Source: Calvatia gigantea (taxonomy: Eukaryota > Basidiomycota > Agaricomycetes > Agaricales > Lycoperdaceae). From it: a DNA stretch of 64,000 nucleotides. The DNA lies in the NCBI GenBank assembly GCA_025093985.1, contig JACAAK010000003.1, positions 1,612,001 to 1,676,000 of the forward strand. The letters are read 5' to 3'. Shown piece after piece: positions 1-11,065 of this stretch. The notes under the pieces are model-generated. The model had not been told where the DNA came from and ran no database searches. It was given only the letters and a program-made list of their open reading frames with translations. The stretch's first letter is position 1. Each line of letters begins with the position of its first letter. Position numbers and translations under genes: made by a program.

Positions 1-1557
1 TTTGGTGTGATAGTCGAGGATTAAGTCCAGGAAGGACATCGGTGCTGGGTCTGTTGCAGATATCTACAACCTCCATGTGAATGATGTCTTATCTGTATGT
101 ATCAGGAAACCTTACGGGAAGAAGGGACGGAAGTATGCGCGGAAGAGAAGGGAGCAGAAGGTCGCAATCAATTTGACCGATCTTGTGTAGGCATCCGACA
201 GCGGGAGAAATTGTGTCATTGTACCCTCCTGGACCCCAGTCAGCGGTGCAAGTCGTGCCCATACGCAACACTCACTTTCCCATGACTTTGAAAGTACGTT
301 AATCGCATTTTGGGTGATTTTGTTTAGTACCACAACGGCGTCAGCCTGTTGAACGCCAAACAAATTTTCGTCCAACACCGTTTCTAACAGACCCAACCTT
401 GCTTTCCAGATGTCACCTTCGTTCACTGCAACACCGTTACCCCATCCAGTTAACACTGCTTCGAAATTTGCGAAAAACTTCATTGAAGCCGCATTAACTT
501 CGTCAGTCAATGTAGCAACCCTAACGTTTGAACTCTGGTTGAACACGGCGCCTCGATGACGTTTTAAAGCTTGGACATAGGTCAAGAACAACCGCGGGAT
601 GACTGACAATACGAAGGGGGCTTCTGGGCCGGAAGAAAACGCCGTGTGGAGGTGTTCGAAGAGGGCGGTTGACTGGTCCGCCGAGCGACTCCCACTGAGA
701 TGGCGAAGAATGTCAAGATTTAAGAGTGTAGCTGTACCTGCTTCGTAGACATTTTGCAGGAAGCGATCATGCGTTGACGATGAGTTCGTAGACGGGGAGG
801 GGCCCCGAGAGAGGACACGGAGCCAGCCGAAGAAAGATGTTTGGAGGAAGAGTTGGTAAAACTGTTAACAATATTACGATGTAAACCTCATGCTAGGGAG
901 AAAATGAGCAGGAAAAATGCCTTTTTCTTGTTGACCGAATTCCCGAGCGAGGCGCGATAGGAGGAAGTGACGAGAAACCCAACGTCGATGATTCCGGGAG
1001 CTAGATCTCCTTCATCGGCTTTTCGCAATAACAGGGCGAACAAGTCGGCGAGGTTCTCCAAAGACATCTTTTGTACAGAGATAGGCCACATGATACCAAT
1101 ACACGAGGACGCATGGGCGATTAATCCTTCGTAAGAGTCAATCTCGTAGCATGCTTCCAGAATTGAGGAGAGAATAGGTTGTATAGGGATCCGATGAAGA
1201 AGTGGTGAGATCCATGTTTTTAAGGGTCGGACATTGGAAGGAGTTTTGGTAGAAAGGATATCTAGCAGCAGCTCCCAGTACTGCATATTAAAGACGGAAC
1301 TGATAGGTCTATATTCTGTTGTTAACTTCTTCATGGTAGTAGGCAGCAGTGAGAACATACGTCAACTGGGACTTTTCTTTGAGCAAGGTTGACAGGATCC
1401 ATTCCACAATAACCTCTGCTTTACTCGGCAAGTAGAAGGAGTTATCGTCCCAAGCCTGACGAGCTATGTCAATTTTGCGAGGTCCTCCAGGGTTTGGAGG
1501 ATCGGAAGAAGCTTTGAGGGCCCGGATAAAGGTTTGAGAGGATTGCGACGATGTCAT
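1..1557 (-). CDS. URB2: URB2/Npa2-like ribosome biogenesis protein (3' end beyond the window)
   Basis: The likely start is at 1557 (MTSSQSSQTFIRALKA...). The N-terminal exon carries a pattern I associate with basidiomycete Urb2-type proteins: PPNPGGPRKIDIARQAW followed by LPSKAEVIVEWIL. It runs to about 1370, where an intron of about 50 bp joins the next helical exon (about 1320-900, FNMQYWELLLDIL). A further helical exon lies at about 609-112. The rest of the protein lies beyond base 1, so the conserved C-terminal Urb2 domain is not visible. Urb2/Npa2 acts in the nucleolus on early 60S pre-ribosomal particles. The assignment rests on the N-terminal pattern and the alpha-helical repeat-like character, so it is moderate. 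The gene is divergent from the RBR ligase gene, about 300 bp away. Confidence 0.55.
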
Positions 1558-1860
1558 TTTTTCTGTGAAGGCCAGGGTAGCATGCCCTGCGTCGTAATTT
1601 GGCTGATGTCGCTTTTACAATGCCTCGACCGACTTCAACGATGGTGGAGGAAGAGAAAATCAGGGTTTGGAAGACCTAACCCTAGGTTGGGTGTTGTTGG
1701 CGCTGGGATCCCTCATCAGTAAGTACATCAACTCATCACCAGACACTGGTCTCTAGATCTTCTGCTTCAGCTGACCCTGACCAAATCTCCACATAGTGGA
1801 CGTCTCATTTTCGAGTGGCGAATCATTCACACTCCCTTATTCCATACGACTAAAGAATAC
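1558..1860. promoter_or_regulatory. Shared intergenic promoter region between URB2-like and RBR ligase genes
   Basis: About 300 bp separate the two divergent starts. A telo-box-like stretch (CCTAACCCTAGG, about 1675-1687) lies inside. Reading frames here stop early and show no conserved protein. Confidence 0.4.
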
Positions 1861-3527
1861 ATGGACCTCGAAACGTGTCATAGCATGCAACAGGAGGAAT
1901 TTGAGGTGCTGGAGGCGGGTGATTTCTCCGAATAAAGCTATAAAACTAACTTTCAAACCAGTCAATCTACCCAGAATGTGTATCAAGTAAAATTAATGCA
2001 GGTTTGCTTAAATTGGAGATCCCGATTGAATTTGGTACCTCGCGCCTGGTAGAGATCGAGTTGCGAGCAACCGGACGAAGTCAGGACACCAACCTGCTGA
2101 AACCACGATCAGAAACTCTGTCGCTATCGACACTACCTCCGGTGTTATTACAGATATCCCTACCGCCAACATACCCCGTCGCCACTCCTCCAGAAATTAC
2201 ATCCCTCCGCGCTACACACCTCTGGCTATCCAAGCCCCTGGAGCTACAAACCAAACTAATAAGTCAATGGCAACCCGGAGAAGGGGTCCTATATAATTGG
2301 ATAGAATACATTCGCACAGGGGAATTTCTGCCCGATCTCGACATGCTATTGCATGAAGATGATACAACAATTCAGTGGGTAACATTCCTCCTGAGATCCA
2401 TTTCAGGGTTTGTTGACTGCCGGCAGGGTTTGGCACTCAGCACCCCATCTTCTTGCGCCCTTGTTACAGGCACATGAAATGTCATTAAAATCCCAAGAAT
2501 TCGCGAACAATTCATACCCATGTTCGATATGTCTGACGTCCCTAAAAGGTTCAAAGTGCATGCGCCTGTCTTGTGACCATGTCTTCTGTCGATCGTGCCT
2601 CGAAGATTACTGGGGATTGTGCATCGCAGAAGGTGACGTAGGTCGAGTTGGCTGCGCAGATCCAGAATGCGTCAAAATCGGGCGGGAAGCTCAAGAAGAG
2701 GAGGTTGCCCGCGTGGTCTCAGAACAAGACCTGCAACGCTGGAGATGGCTCTGGGAGAAGAGGAACCTTGAAAGAGGCCAGTCGATAGCATTCTCTAATT
2801 AGTGTGATTTTGGGGACTAGAGCTAAAGCATCTCTCCTTAGATCCGACAATAGTGCATTGTCCAATGGAATTTTGTCAAACCCCCGTTCCCAAGCCACCG
2901 GATGTAGAGGATGGAACAGGATGGGAGCGGTTCCGGCAGTGTTTCAAGTGTAACTTCTCGTTCTGTGCATTTTGCCGACGAACGTGGTAAGTAATTGCGT
3001 CAGGAATGATGACAGGAATGTTGAAGAACTCAATAGGCACGGGCCAATAACTGATTGCCCAATCGCACACTCCGAAAAAGTAGTCCTCGAGTACCTCGCA
3101 GCCGATGAGGGGTCTAGGGAGCGCGAATTTCTAGAAAGGAGATTCGGCAAAAATAATGTGCTGCGGTTGGTGAAACTATACGAGGAGGAACAGGCAAATA
3201 AACGCTGGCTTGCGTCGTCGACTATGGCATGTCCTGGCTGCGAGATACACGTAGAAAAGAGTTTAGGCTGCAACCATGTAGGTGTTTGGTGTTTGCGCCA
3301 ACCGAGATGTACGTGGAATATTGAGATCGGGTTCGTAGATGACATGTTGGAAATGTAGGCAACACTTTTGCTACCGTTGCGGAGCAAAGTTATCGCCTTC
3401 GGATCCCTACAAGCACTTTTCGACGGTTGGGCACCCATGCTACTACAAGCTATTTGACTTCCAGGCTGAGAACACGGGGCGGGAGGAGGAGGCACTGCTC
3501 GAGGAGTGGCTTAATCTTAATCCATAG
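1861..3527 (+). CDS. ITT1: RWD-RING-IBR (RBR) E3 ubiquitin ligase, ITT1/RNF14 family
   Basis: The start at 1861 gives MDLETCHSMQQEEFEVLE, which continues after an intron as SIYPECVSS, a classical RWD-domain opening. The RWD part runs to about 2370 (PPTYP motif, then a WIEYIRTGEFL tail). RING1 follows at about 2518-2660 (CSICL, CDHVFCRSCLEDYW), the IBR at about 2860-3070 (CPMEFC, CFKC.FSFCAFCRRTW) and RING2 at about 3230-3440. RING2 contains CPGC, then CNHMTCWKCRQHFCYRC with the catalytic Cys position. RBR ligases take ubiquitin onto the RING2 cysteine; RNF14/Itt1 is linked to translation and stalled ribosomes. Two of the five introns appear to use GC donors (1915 and 2777). If only GT were allowed at the first, a donor at 1906 would drop three conserved residues. 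Order and cysteine spacing make the family call secure. Confidence 0.85.
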
Positions 3528-3791
3528 ATCTGAGTGGGGATCGTTGGAGCCCGAGAGATCGATCGTAGAATAAATGTGGTAGATAAAATTTATTCGACTC
3601 ATGGGAGTTGTGTCATGGGATAAATTAGGGCGTGATATGTTTTTCGCAGCCGCGCCGTCCGCCTGAGACACTGGGTCTGTTGTTGCTGGCTGGAACTAAC
3701 TGCTCTCCTTTTTCACCATTTCAAATCGACAATTGATACCACTTTGTGTCAATACCCATCCTTTTCTCATACCCTCACCACTACCATTGCC

Positions 3792-6700
3792 ATGGATGTT
3801 TACTCTACTTCCTTTGTCTATCCACGCCGGTCGCGACATACTCTTTCCTCTGCATCCTCACGAGACTACCCCCACGACAGCTACCCCCATCAGCCTTCTC
3901 CTCTCCCAGACACACTTGCCTCTGATGCAGATGCCGTCCAAAGCCTCGTCGTCACCGCCATGCAGCTCCACAACTGCCATATCTCTTATTTCATCGTAGA
4001 CCATGGCAAAGCCTTTAACTTCCATATCACCGGCACATATCAACAGGTCATGTTGACCCGCGGTCTCATTCTTAAGGATTGTCCCATCCAGGTCGGTCGT
4101 ATACTCCTTTTTGCCTTGTCTGACAACTTTGCTGAGCTAACGCCACACCTCAACCAGCATCGCTCTGCAATAAAAGTTGCACGCTCAGAGATCCTCGATT
4201 CTCCTTTTTCAAAACCATCCCTTAAACCAGAAGTCCGTCGCCGCCTCGATGATATCGCTTCTGAGACCCGTGCACACATTGCAGTCGTCAATAGCCCCCT
4301 TTCTGTCACAAACCGTACTCCTCCTGATGGAATCAGTAGCAACGGCGGATGGTCGGGTCTTGAGACAGAACGTGTCTGTGAGTTGGTCATTACAGGGACA
4401 GAAGATGCGGTCGACCTTGCCCGCGTCCGTCTGCTGGTCATGTTGGACGAGCTAGTCAGTTCTTGTTTTCTGCCTTGTTAATTCGGATCTAAGGTTTTTT
4501 CTAGAGCGGCCTCCACGCAGAGCAGTGTGAAATAGACCATAAATTGCACCCCATCGTTGCGGGCAAAAAACGTCATGTCATCCAGACTATCCAAGAAGAA
4601 ACTGCTACGAATATCTATTTCCCCTCTCCTCTACAAGGGGTCTTCGGGTCTGAAGCAAACGGCGCAACACCAGGGGGCCGCAACCATTTCGCAATCTGGA
4701 TTACGGGAGAGTTTTTTGGTGTCCAACGGGCGCGGGATATGTTGTATCAGGTCTCGTTGAACAAGGTACGCAACGTCGTTATATATGTCTGAGATTCTGA
4801 GATCAATACCTAATCGTTTCCAGCGCAACAACCTGTTTTCAAAGGATACGGCCATCCTTCCCCGTAAATTGGACTGGATGATTACCGACCGTGCGGAAGA
4901 TTTGAAAACTGTCATGAGTGACAACTCGACATTCATCCAATTTCCTCCCCTTGGGAGCTCCACCAGTCTCATTACCGTCTTTGGTGATTCCAAAGTCAAC
5001 GTTCAACGCACAATTAGATCCATTATGCAACTGGTGCGTCAATCTTTTATTGCTTCCCCAGGTGCTATTATTAACTTAATCACACCAGGCTTGCCAATCT
5101 TATGTCGGGTCCTTCTGGTTGCTGCCCGTCCAGTTTAATGCCCTCCTCCCTCCGGCTACCCTAAATTCAGCCACCGTCACTACCCTTCTTAATCAAATAT
5201 CCGTCGCAACTGGTGCCGAAGTCGTGTTCAAAAGCATGTGCTTCGAGATGCATGGATTAGAGCACGAAGTGCGTGCCGCTGTCAACATGATCTTAGAATT
5301 AGACATCATCAAGGTCTGTCCACATAACCACGCACCTCGCTGATTGGGTACTAAAACGCCCTTTCTCTCCCAGGCATTCCATCACGAAATTCGTTTCCAG
5401 ATCGAGCTTGCCAATGAACATAGGGAATTCATTAGTGGGAAGAAGAATGGGAAGATCAATAAAATTATGCAAACGACCAACGCTAAAATCAAATTCGAAA
5501 CATTCAACGACCACAACTTCTTGATTGACATATCCGGTCCCGACAGTTCCGTTATGCAAGGTCTATCCCTCCTTCAGGAAGAGCTCCCTGCCGAAATATC
5601 CTTCCATGTCCCCGAGGCTTACCATAAGCGCATCATTGGTGTGGGTGGCCGGAGCATCCAGCGTATTATGAAGAAGTATGGCGTCTATGTCAAGTTTTCG
5701 AATGCAGAGGAGTTTGCTGCGTTGGGTGGATACAACGACAACGATGATAATGTCGTGGCTCGAACACCCGCCAAGAACGCGATTAATCTGGAAAACTTGA
5801 AACAATCAGTGATGGAGTTAGTGAACCCTAAGGTTCGTCGTGCCGTCCTTGTTCAGGGTGACATAAACCTGACATTTGCTAAGGACAAGGATTTCGTCAA
5901 CGAGACCGTGTCCATCCCTAGAAGATACCACCGTACCTTGTTGGGCGAGAAAAGTATATTCATTCATGATATTGAAACTAAGACCAACTCGCGTGTCCGG
6001 TTCCCGGACAAAGAGACGGCATCCGATGTGGTCACCATTTATGGACCAGAGAGCCAAGTACAGATCGCTGCGGCCATGTTGTTGGTAAGTTTTTGCCTAA
6101 ATGACTACGTTGGTAACCACTCACTTGGGCCACAGGACCATGTGCCCTTCGAGGCGGATATGGCAGTCCCTCCCAATGCCGACCTCCCCCATCTTTGCGC
6201 CACGCCAGAGTTCAGCAGCTTGGTGGAGCGCGTGAAGAGGGAACTACAAGTCTCCATTATCTCCCAATTTCAAACAATCTCCTTTACCGACCAACGGCGC
6301 CTCGGGCACTGAGACACCCATCGATTACTCATTCAAGTTCAGATGTCAGCGCAGCAATAGCGATTTCCTTATTACTGCCCGCGAGATGTTGGAACAATTC
6401 CTCATGAGCCATAATATCCACGTTTACCCTTCGCCGACATCTCAGGCTCATAAACGCGGTGACTCCTTCGCGGAAGCATTCCCCCATTTCGATAGCAAAG
6501 TCCTCTCTACCGCTAGGACTCGTGGCCATGGTGTGTCCCCAGCTATCTTCGACTTCCAGACCCCGCTGACTAATATTCTAAGTTTATGCAGAGTCTATGG
6601 AAGTCAATCGATCAGAAACGATTGGGGACAGAAGGCTCCGCCTTGCCAATTCATCCCCCGATGTCAAGGCTCTTTTCAATTCCCCGGCAGGCGCTTATAT

Positions 6701-7389
6701 TTATAACCTTGAGGAACATGATCCCCAGGAGGCGACGAACTATTTACCCTCAGTGCCAGCCGCTGGAGGGCCCATGGATTACTGGACCCCAACACCCTTG
6801 GCGCCGATCGTATGTTCTCCACTTCCAGTTGTCAAAACGAGATACTAATCGCAATCCGAATCAGGGTTCTGGTATACCCAGTCGAACAAGGCACTCGACA
6901 GAAGACGCGCTTAAACGAGGCTCGGATTCTCTTCTCGAAGCCAAGCTCAAGGACCAGCTGAATAAGCCGCGTTCTCTAACAAATCGTGCCCAGTCACTCG
7001 ATCTCACATATTCACTCTCAAGAATCACGGAATCCAATTCCGGCATGGTGCCACCGGACTCTCCGACGACTTCTACGGCAGGAGGTGATACGGGTGGCAA
7101 CTCGAGCCCTATCTCTGTGACTGCGCCATCGTTTCCGAGTGTTTATGGCCCACCTATGGGCGGAGGACCTCAAACAACTACCTTGGCTTCGAATGTGCCT
7201 GGTGGACCCAGCGGTATGGGTGTTGGAGCTGCTGCTGCGGGCGGTCCTACTTGCCCTACTTCTGGGGCGAGGTTGTCTATTGTGGGGCACTCTCCAACAA
7301 CGGGTTCAAATGCACCAACCCATCAGAGGTCTGGTCGAACCCCCGATAATGAGGACGTTTCAAAGATGTTTTCTAATCTCGCGTTGTAG
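3792..7389 (+). CDS. Multi-KH-domain RNA-binding protein (Khd4/Bicaudal-C/vigilin-like)
   Basis: The ATG at 3792 opens a long multi-exon protein with repeated KH-type folds. Visible GxxG-type loops include AGKKRHVIQTI (about 4560), SGKKNGKINKIM (about 5430), IIGVGGRSIQRIMKKYGVYV (about 5630) and LLGEKSIFIHDIE (about 5940). The C-terminal part (about 6850-7389) is low-complexity and rich in Ser, Pro and Gly. It is most like basidiomycete Khd4-type cytoplasmic mRNA-binding proteins, but I cannot place it in a named orthologue group. Introns are short and canonical (for example 5831-5882, which joins NPK to DKDFVNET). The coding frame breaks near 6250: the upstream frame ends in VKRELQ and the downstream frame, one base over, continues SPLSPNFKQ...IDYSFKFRCQRSNSDFL. 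No ordinary-length intron reconciles these without losing conserved residues. Confidence 0.75.
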
Positions 7390-7987
7390 ATCTTGACCAG
7401 TTGTCTATTCTTACGGTCTTATGCTGTTGTCGATCGTTATGTTATTCGCCAGGTTGCTTCATACCGATGTCGTGTAACTATCTACTCCCTACATGTTCAC
7501 TACTTGATGATTGCCTCTGTTTTACAAGGGTTTCAATTAAAGGCTACTTTTTTTCACCCTCGGGCTTTGATTTCCCCCCTTTTGACTATTTCCTGGTCTT
7601 TGGTTTGCTCAACTCTCTTGTCTTCCCTGCTTTCGCTCTGCGAGTCGCACTCATATTTGCTTGCCCATTTTCTTGTTTGTAGCTCACTCAACGAGTTACT
7701 CAAAAATGCATGTATGCAAATCTTATCCTGGCCCTTGTCCATATACACCCGCATTTATAATACCCTCATCTTGTTTCCCTAACTAACTATGCGTCCCCTC
7801 CTACTCGATATTTATCGTGTATATATACATCTCCTTGCTCCGGTACCTGTGGTAGTTACCAGTGGTTCGGGACAGTTGTTACTAATAAAACTTATTTTCC
7901 GCACAGTCTCGAACGGTAAATAGGGTGATATTGGCTGTGGGTCCATGTATACAAATAGGAGAAGATAGGGAGAAATACCCGGGCCGA
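7390..7987. other. Intergenic region between convergent genes (3' ends)
   Basis: About 600 bp, rich in pyrimidine tracts on the plus strand, lies between the KH gene and the end of VMA5. Small reading frames here show no recognisable domain. It most likely holds two 3' UTRs and transcription end sites. Confidence 0.5.
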
Positions 7988-9560
7988 CTACGCGATCCAA
8001 GGAATCTCGAACAATACAAAGTCAAAGAACTCTTGGTCCATGAGAGCAGAGTATTCGCCAACATAATCTTCATTCCCTCCCTGTTTCTTGTTCTGGTTCG
8101 GATTCGAACGTGGTTGGAGATAGGCGAACTGAGCTTGAAGGACGCCGAAAACCCTCTTTACAGACTTGGGATCCGGCTACGAATCCGGCGTGGGTCAGAA
8201 TGGTGTTAGATATGATATATTAATCCACCCGCCTTAATGAAGAGGCCCGTGTAGTTCGCCGGTAGACCGTAGCGGAGGACGCTCTCAACAAATAATCGGA
8301 TGGCTTTGAGGTGGACTAAGATCTGGAACGCCTCGGAGAAATTAGTCCGCGAAAGGCGAAGGAGTTCCGTCTGTGGTCACAGTTAGCGTATAAAAATGCT
8401 GGGATAACAGAACAAACCCAGAGTTCTTTCTCCATTGTGCTCGCGTTGTCGAGCTCCTGTCTTTGCTTCTGGTTTTCGTCTTCGGAGTAGACAAAGTCTC
8501 GGGCGATGAACCTACGCCAGGTTGGACGGAGGATTGACCAAGGAACGGCAGACTCACTTGTTGTCTCGGCATTTCTGGACAAATTCGTCATGAACGCGTC
8601 TGAAAACCACGACACCGAAGAGGGAGAACTCGTCGTCGGATTTAATAAGCCTGGAGTAACAATACTTGGTCAGATAGGCAAAAACAGGACGTAAGAGCCA
8701 TACTTTGAGGTTCTGGGAACAACCATCTGTGTCAACCGTTCGTACTTGGCGTTCCACTCCTTAACCAAGGTTCTTGCGATTGATTGAGTCGATCGCAAGG
8801 ATTGAAATAGTTAAACTCACCTTGGGACAGCTACGAGTACTGTTTCCAAGTACTCTGAATCCTGAATAAAGTCGGATGCCGACACAATATTAGCCAGTGC
8901 ACGCGTCGACAGGTTGCCCCTGGTTCAAGTTAAGGGGGTCATATATGCAAGTTTCATGAAAACATACGCCTGCTTTCGCTGCATCTGCACCAAGGAACCC
9001 TTCACAAGATTGTAATTGTTCAGCTTGATTTTCATTGTATTGTCAATGGAAACCATTTCCTATTATTTCTGGTTATTAGAAGTGCAAGGTAATTCATAGA
9101 TTTCTGCATGCCTTATTCAGGGTGTCGACCAGATCACGAAGTCCCTTCTGCACATTATAACGACTTTCATTCCATTTCCAGTTCCTAAGCAAATAATCAT
9201 CGATGCTTCGCTCATCTACGAGTGTGTGTTGAGACATCTTCGACGGATCATTGTTAAGTAAATTCCGTAAGGTGTCAACAATCTTCGCGACTATCCCTGT
9301 CAGATAAGCCTCTTGTTTGGGGAGATCCTCAGAGAGGCCAACCAGCGAGTCAAGAGTTCCTGTCTACTAGACACTAGATGAGCTACAGGGCTTGAAGATC
9401 TCTGTGGTCCGACCTTGAACGACGGAATGTTGAGAGGAGCGACGCTCTGGGGTGACAGCCTCGCTTGTGAGGTTAACTTCGGGGTAATCTCTTGCAAAAG
9501 ACCCTCGGAGTCGCCATCCTGAGGAACCGAAATCAGCCAGGTACTCTGATCCAACGGCAT
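7988..9560 (-). CDS. VMA5: V-type proton ATPase subunit C
   Basis: Read on the minus strand from the ATG at 9560, the protein begins [20 protein letters not shown], the hallmark N-terminus of V-ATPase subunit C. It continues through [19 protein letters not shown], ...[11 protein letters not shown]..., [19 protein letters not shown] and ends [18 protein letters not shown]. Subunit C bridges the peripheral stators of V1 and V0 and is released on regulated disassembly. The gene has about eight exons. The first intron uses a TAG acceptor that restores [11 protein letters not shown]. Two introns use GC donors: 9060-9111 (AAG|GCATGC) and 8177-8232 (AAG|GCGGGT). Both joins restore uninterrupted conserved protein ([12 protein letters not shown] and [13 protein letters not shown]). 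The upstream in-frame Met at 9611 is less likely, because the family starts near the chosen one. The length is normal for the family. Confidence 0.93.
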
Positions 9561-9696
9561 TGGTCGTTGGAGAAGATACGGTTGCAGGTGGTGGGGGCCT
9601 GGATGAGGCAAATGTTGTTTACACCTATTTTATCTCGAGGGTCCCGGTTTCTTCACCGTTAGTCTTAACATTGCTAAGCTACTCGTCCACAACACC
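9561..9696. promoter_or_regulatory. Short bidirectional promoter between VMA5 and the sulfurtransferase gene
   Basis: Only 136 bp separate the VMA5 ATG (9560, minus) from the sulfurtransferase ATG (9697, plus). Both promoters and 5' UTRs must lie in or overlap this segment. Confidence 0.5.
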
Positions 9697-10918
9697 ATGG
9701 CTGCATTGTGTCGCCGAAATCCAGCTAGGTTGTTTGCCACGGCCCCTCGAAGGTGGTTGTCTACTTCCAATCCTGAGGCACCCTTACTACTGTCTCCGAA
9801 GCAGGTCCAGGACCTTTCGAAATCTGGACATGTTGCGCTTCTGGACGCATCTTGGTTTATGCCGAATTCCCCCCGCAATGCCAAAGCTGAATTCCTCAAT
9901 AAAAGGCTTCCTAGTGCACAATTCCTGGACCTGGATGAAGTTGCAAGTCTCCATGAGCTCGGCCTCAAACATATGATGCCAGAACCACGTGTCTTCGCCG
10001 AAACTTGCGGTAAGAGAATACCGAACGAAATGATTCCAATCGTTGTTCACTGTTCTGTTGTTCAGGAAGGTTTGGCCTTAAGCCTTCATCTCATGTTGTA
10101 ATCTATGATACCCATGGCGTCTTTTCGTCTCCACGAGCGCTTTTCATGTTTCGGGCTTTCGGGCACCAAAGATCAAGTATAATTAATGGTGGTCTCCCAC
10201 GTTGGGTTGACGAAGGCCTGCCGGTGGAAACGTCGAAACCATCAAAACCCAGCCCAACGTCCTATTCGGAGCCTGAACTTAACCACCAAGTGATTAGAAG
10301 TCAGTAATGCCACCACAATCATTCCCGCTGCCGCAGCTTTTACCTCCTTATGATTAGGCTATGAACAGATAGTTTCCAATTCACTGCTTGATCCCACAAA
10401 AGATGCTACTGCGGAAATAGTATTGGACGCTCGATCGAAGGAAAGGCATGTCCCTGGTCGTGCCCCACTCCTTACTCAGTGGTTCTCACATTGACACAAG
10501 ATATACTGGCGCTGCTCCTGAGCCCCGTCCTGGCCTTTCTTCAGGCCATATTCCCAATTCCTTCTCCCTCCCTTTCAATACCTTTCTTCAAAAACACACC
10601 AGTAAGGCCGGCGGCTCGGAATATACCACGTTTTTGCCGCAAGATGCGCTTAGGTCGGCCCTCGAAGCCGCTACAAGCCGTGATCAAGCACAATCGATCA
10701 TTGATGGAAAGGGTCGCGTTGTCACGACTTGTGGTAGCGGAATGACGGCCGGAGTTCTTTGGTTGGGTCTGAGATTGCTGGGCGTTGAGACCATAGGGCT
10801 TTATGATGAAGTATGCCACTTCACAAACTCTTTCAACTAAAGGCAAACTGACAGTAGGTCACTGCAGTCATGGACGGGTTACGCTATGCGACCGTCGAGC
10901 AGGATCCTCAAAAACTAA
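9697..10918 (+). CDS. TUM1: Mitochondrial-type 3-mercaptopyruvate/thiosulfate sulfurtransferase (two rhodanese domains)
   Basis: The N-terminus (MAALCRRNPARLFATAPRRW) is a typical mitochondrial presequence. Two rhodanese domains follow: an inactive N-terminal one (LLDASWFMP ... VVIYDTHGVFSSPRALFMFR) and a catalytic C-terminal one (VLDARSKERYTG ... HIPNS ... VVTTCGSGMTAGVLWLGL). The active loop CGSGMTA matches mercaptopyruvate sulfurtransferases (CGSGVTA) rather than classical rhodaneses (CRKGVTA). The predicted reaction is sulfur transfer from 3-mercaptopyruvate to an acceptor thiol, as in yeast Tum1, which feeds sulfur to tRNA thiolation. The C-terminal exon reads SWTGYAMRPSSRILKN and ends at 10918. 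The intron at 10446-10500 uses a GC donor (AAAG|GCATGT) and restores KER-YTGAAPEPRPGL exactly. Other introns are canonical, including one giving ETCGRFGLKPS. Confidence 0.92.
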
Positions 10919-11065
10919 GTATACCGCTGATCTACTCCCTCCATGCCATGACCTTTTGGGGTCATGTGGTGAATCATCGGCGATCGAACACATATCTAAA
11001 CCTTGCTTTTGTCCCGCTTCTCACCGGTCCCTGAATTAAAAGAAGTTAAAAGTGTTGTTGGGACT

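Noticed and set aside
1987..2001. Possible 15-nt intron (GTAAAATTAATGCAG) in the RBR gene
   Set aside because: Too short for an intron, and the unspliced reading VSSKINAGLLKLEIP is open and fits the RWD domain.
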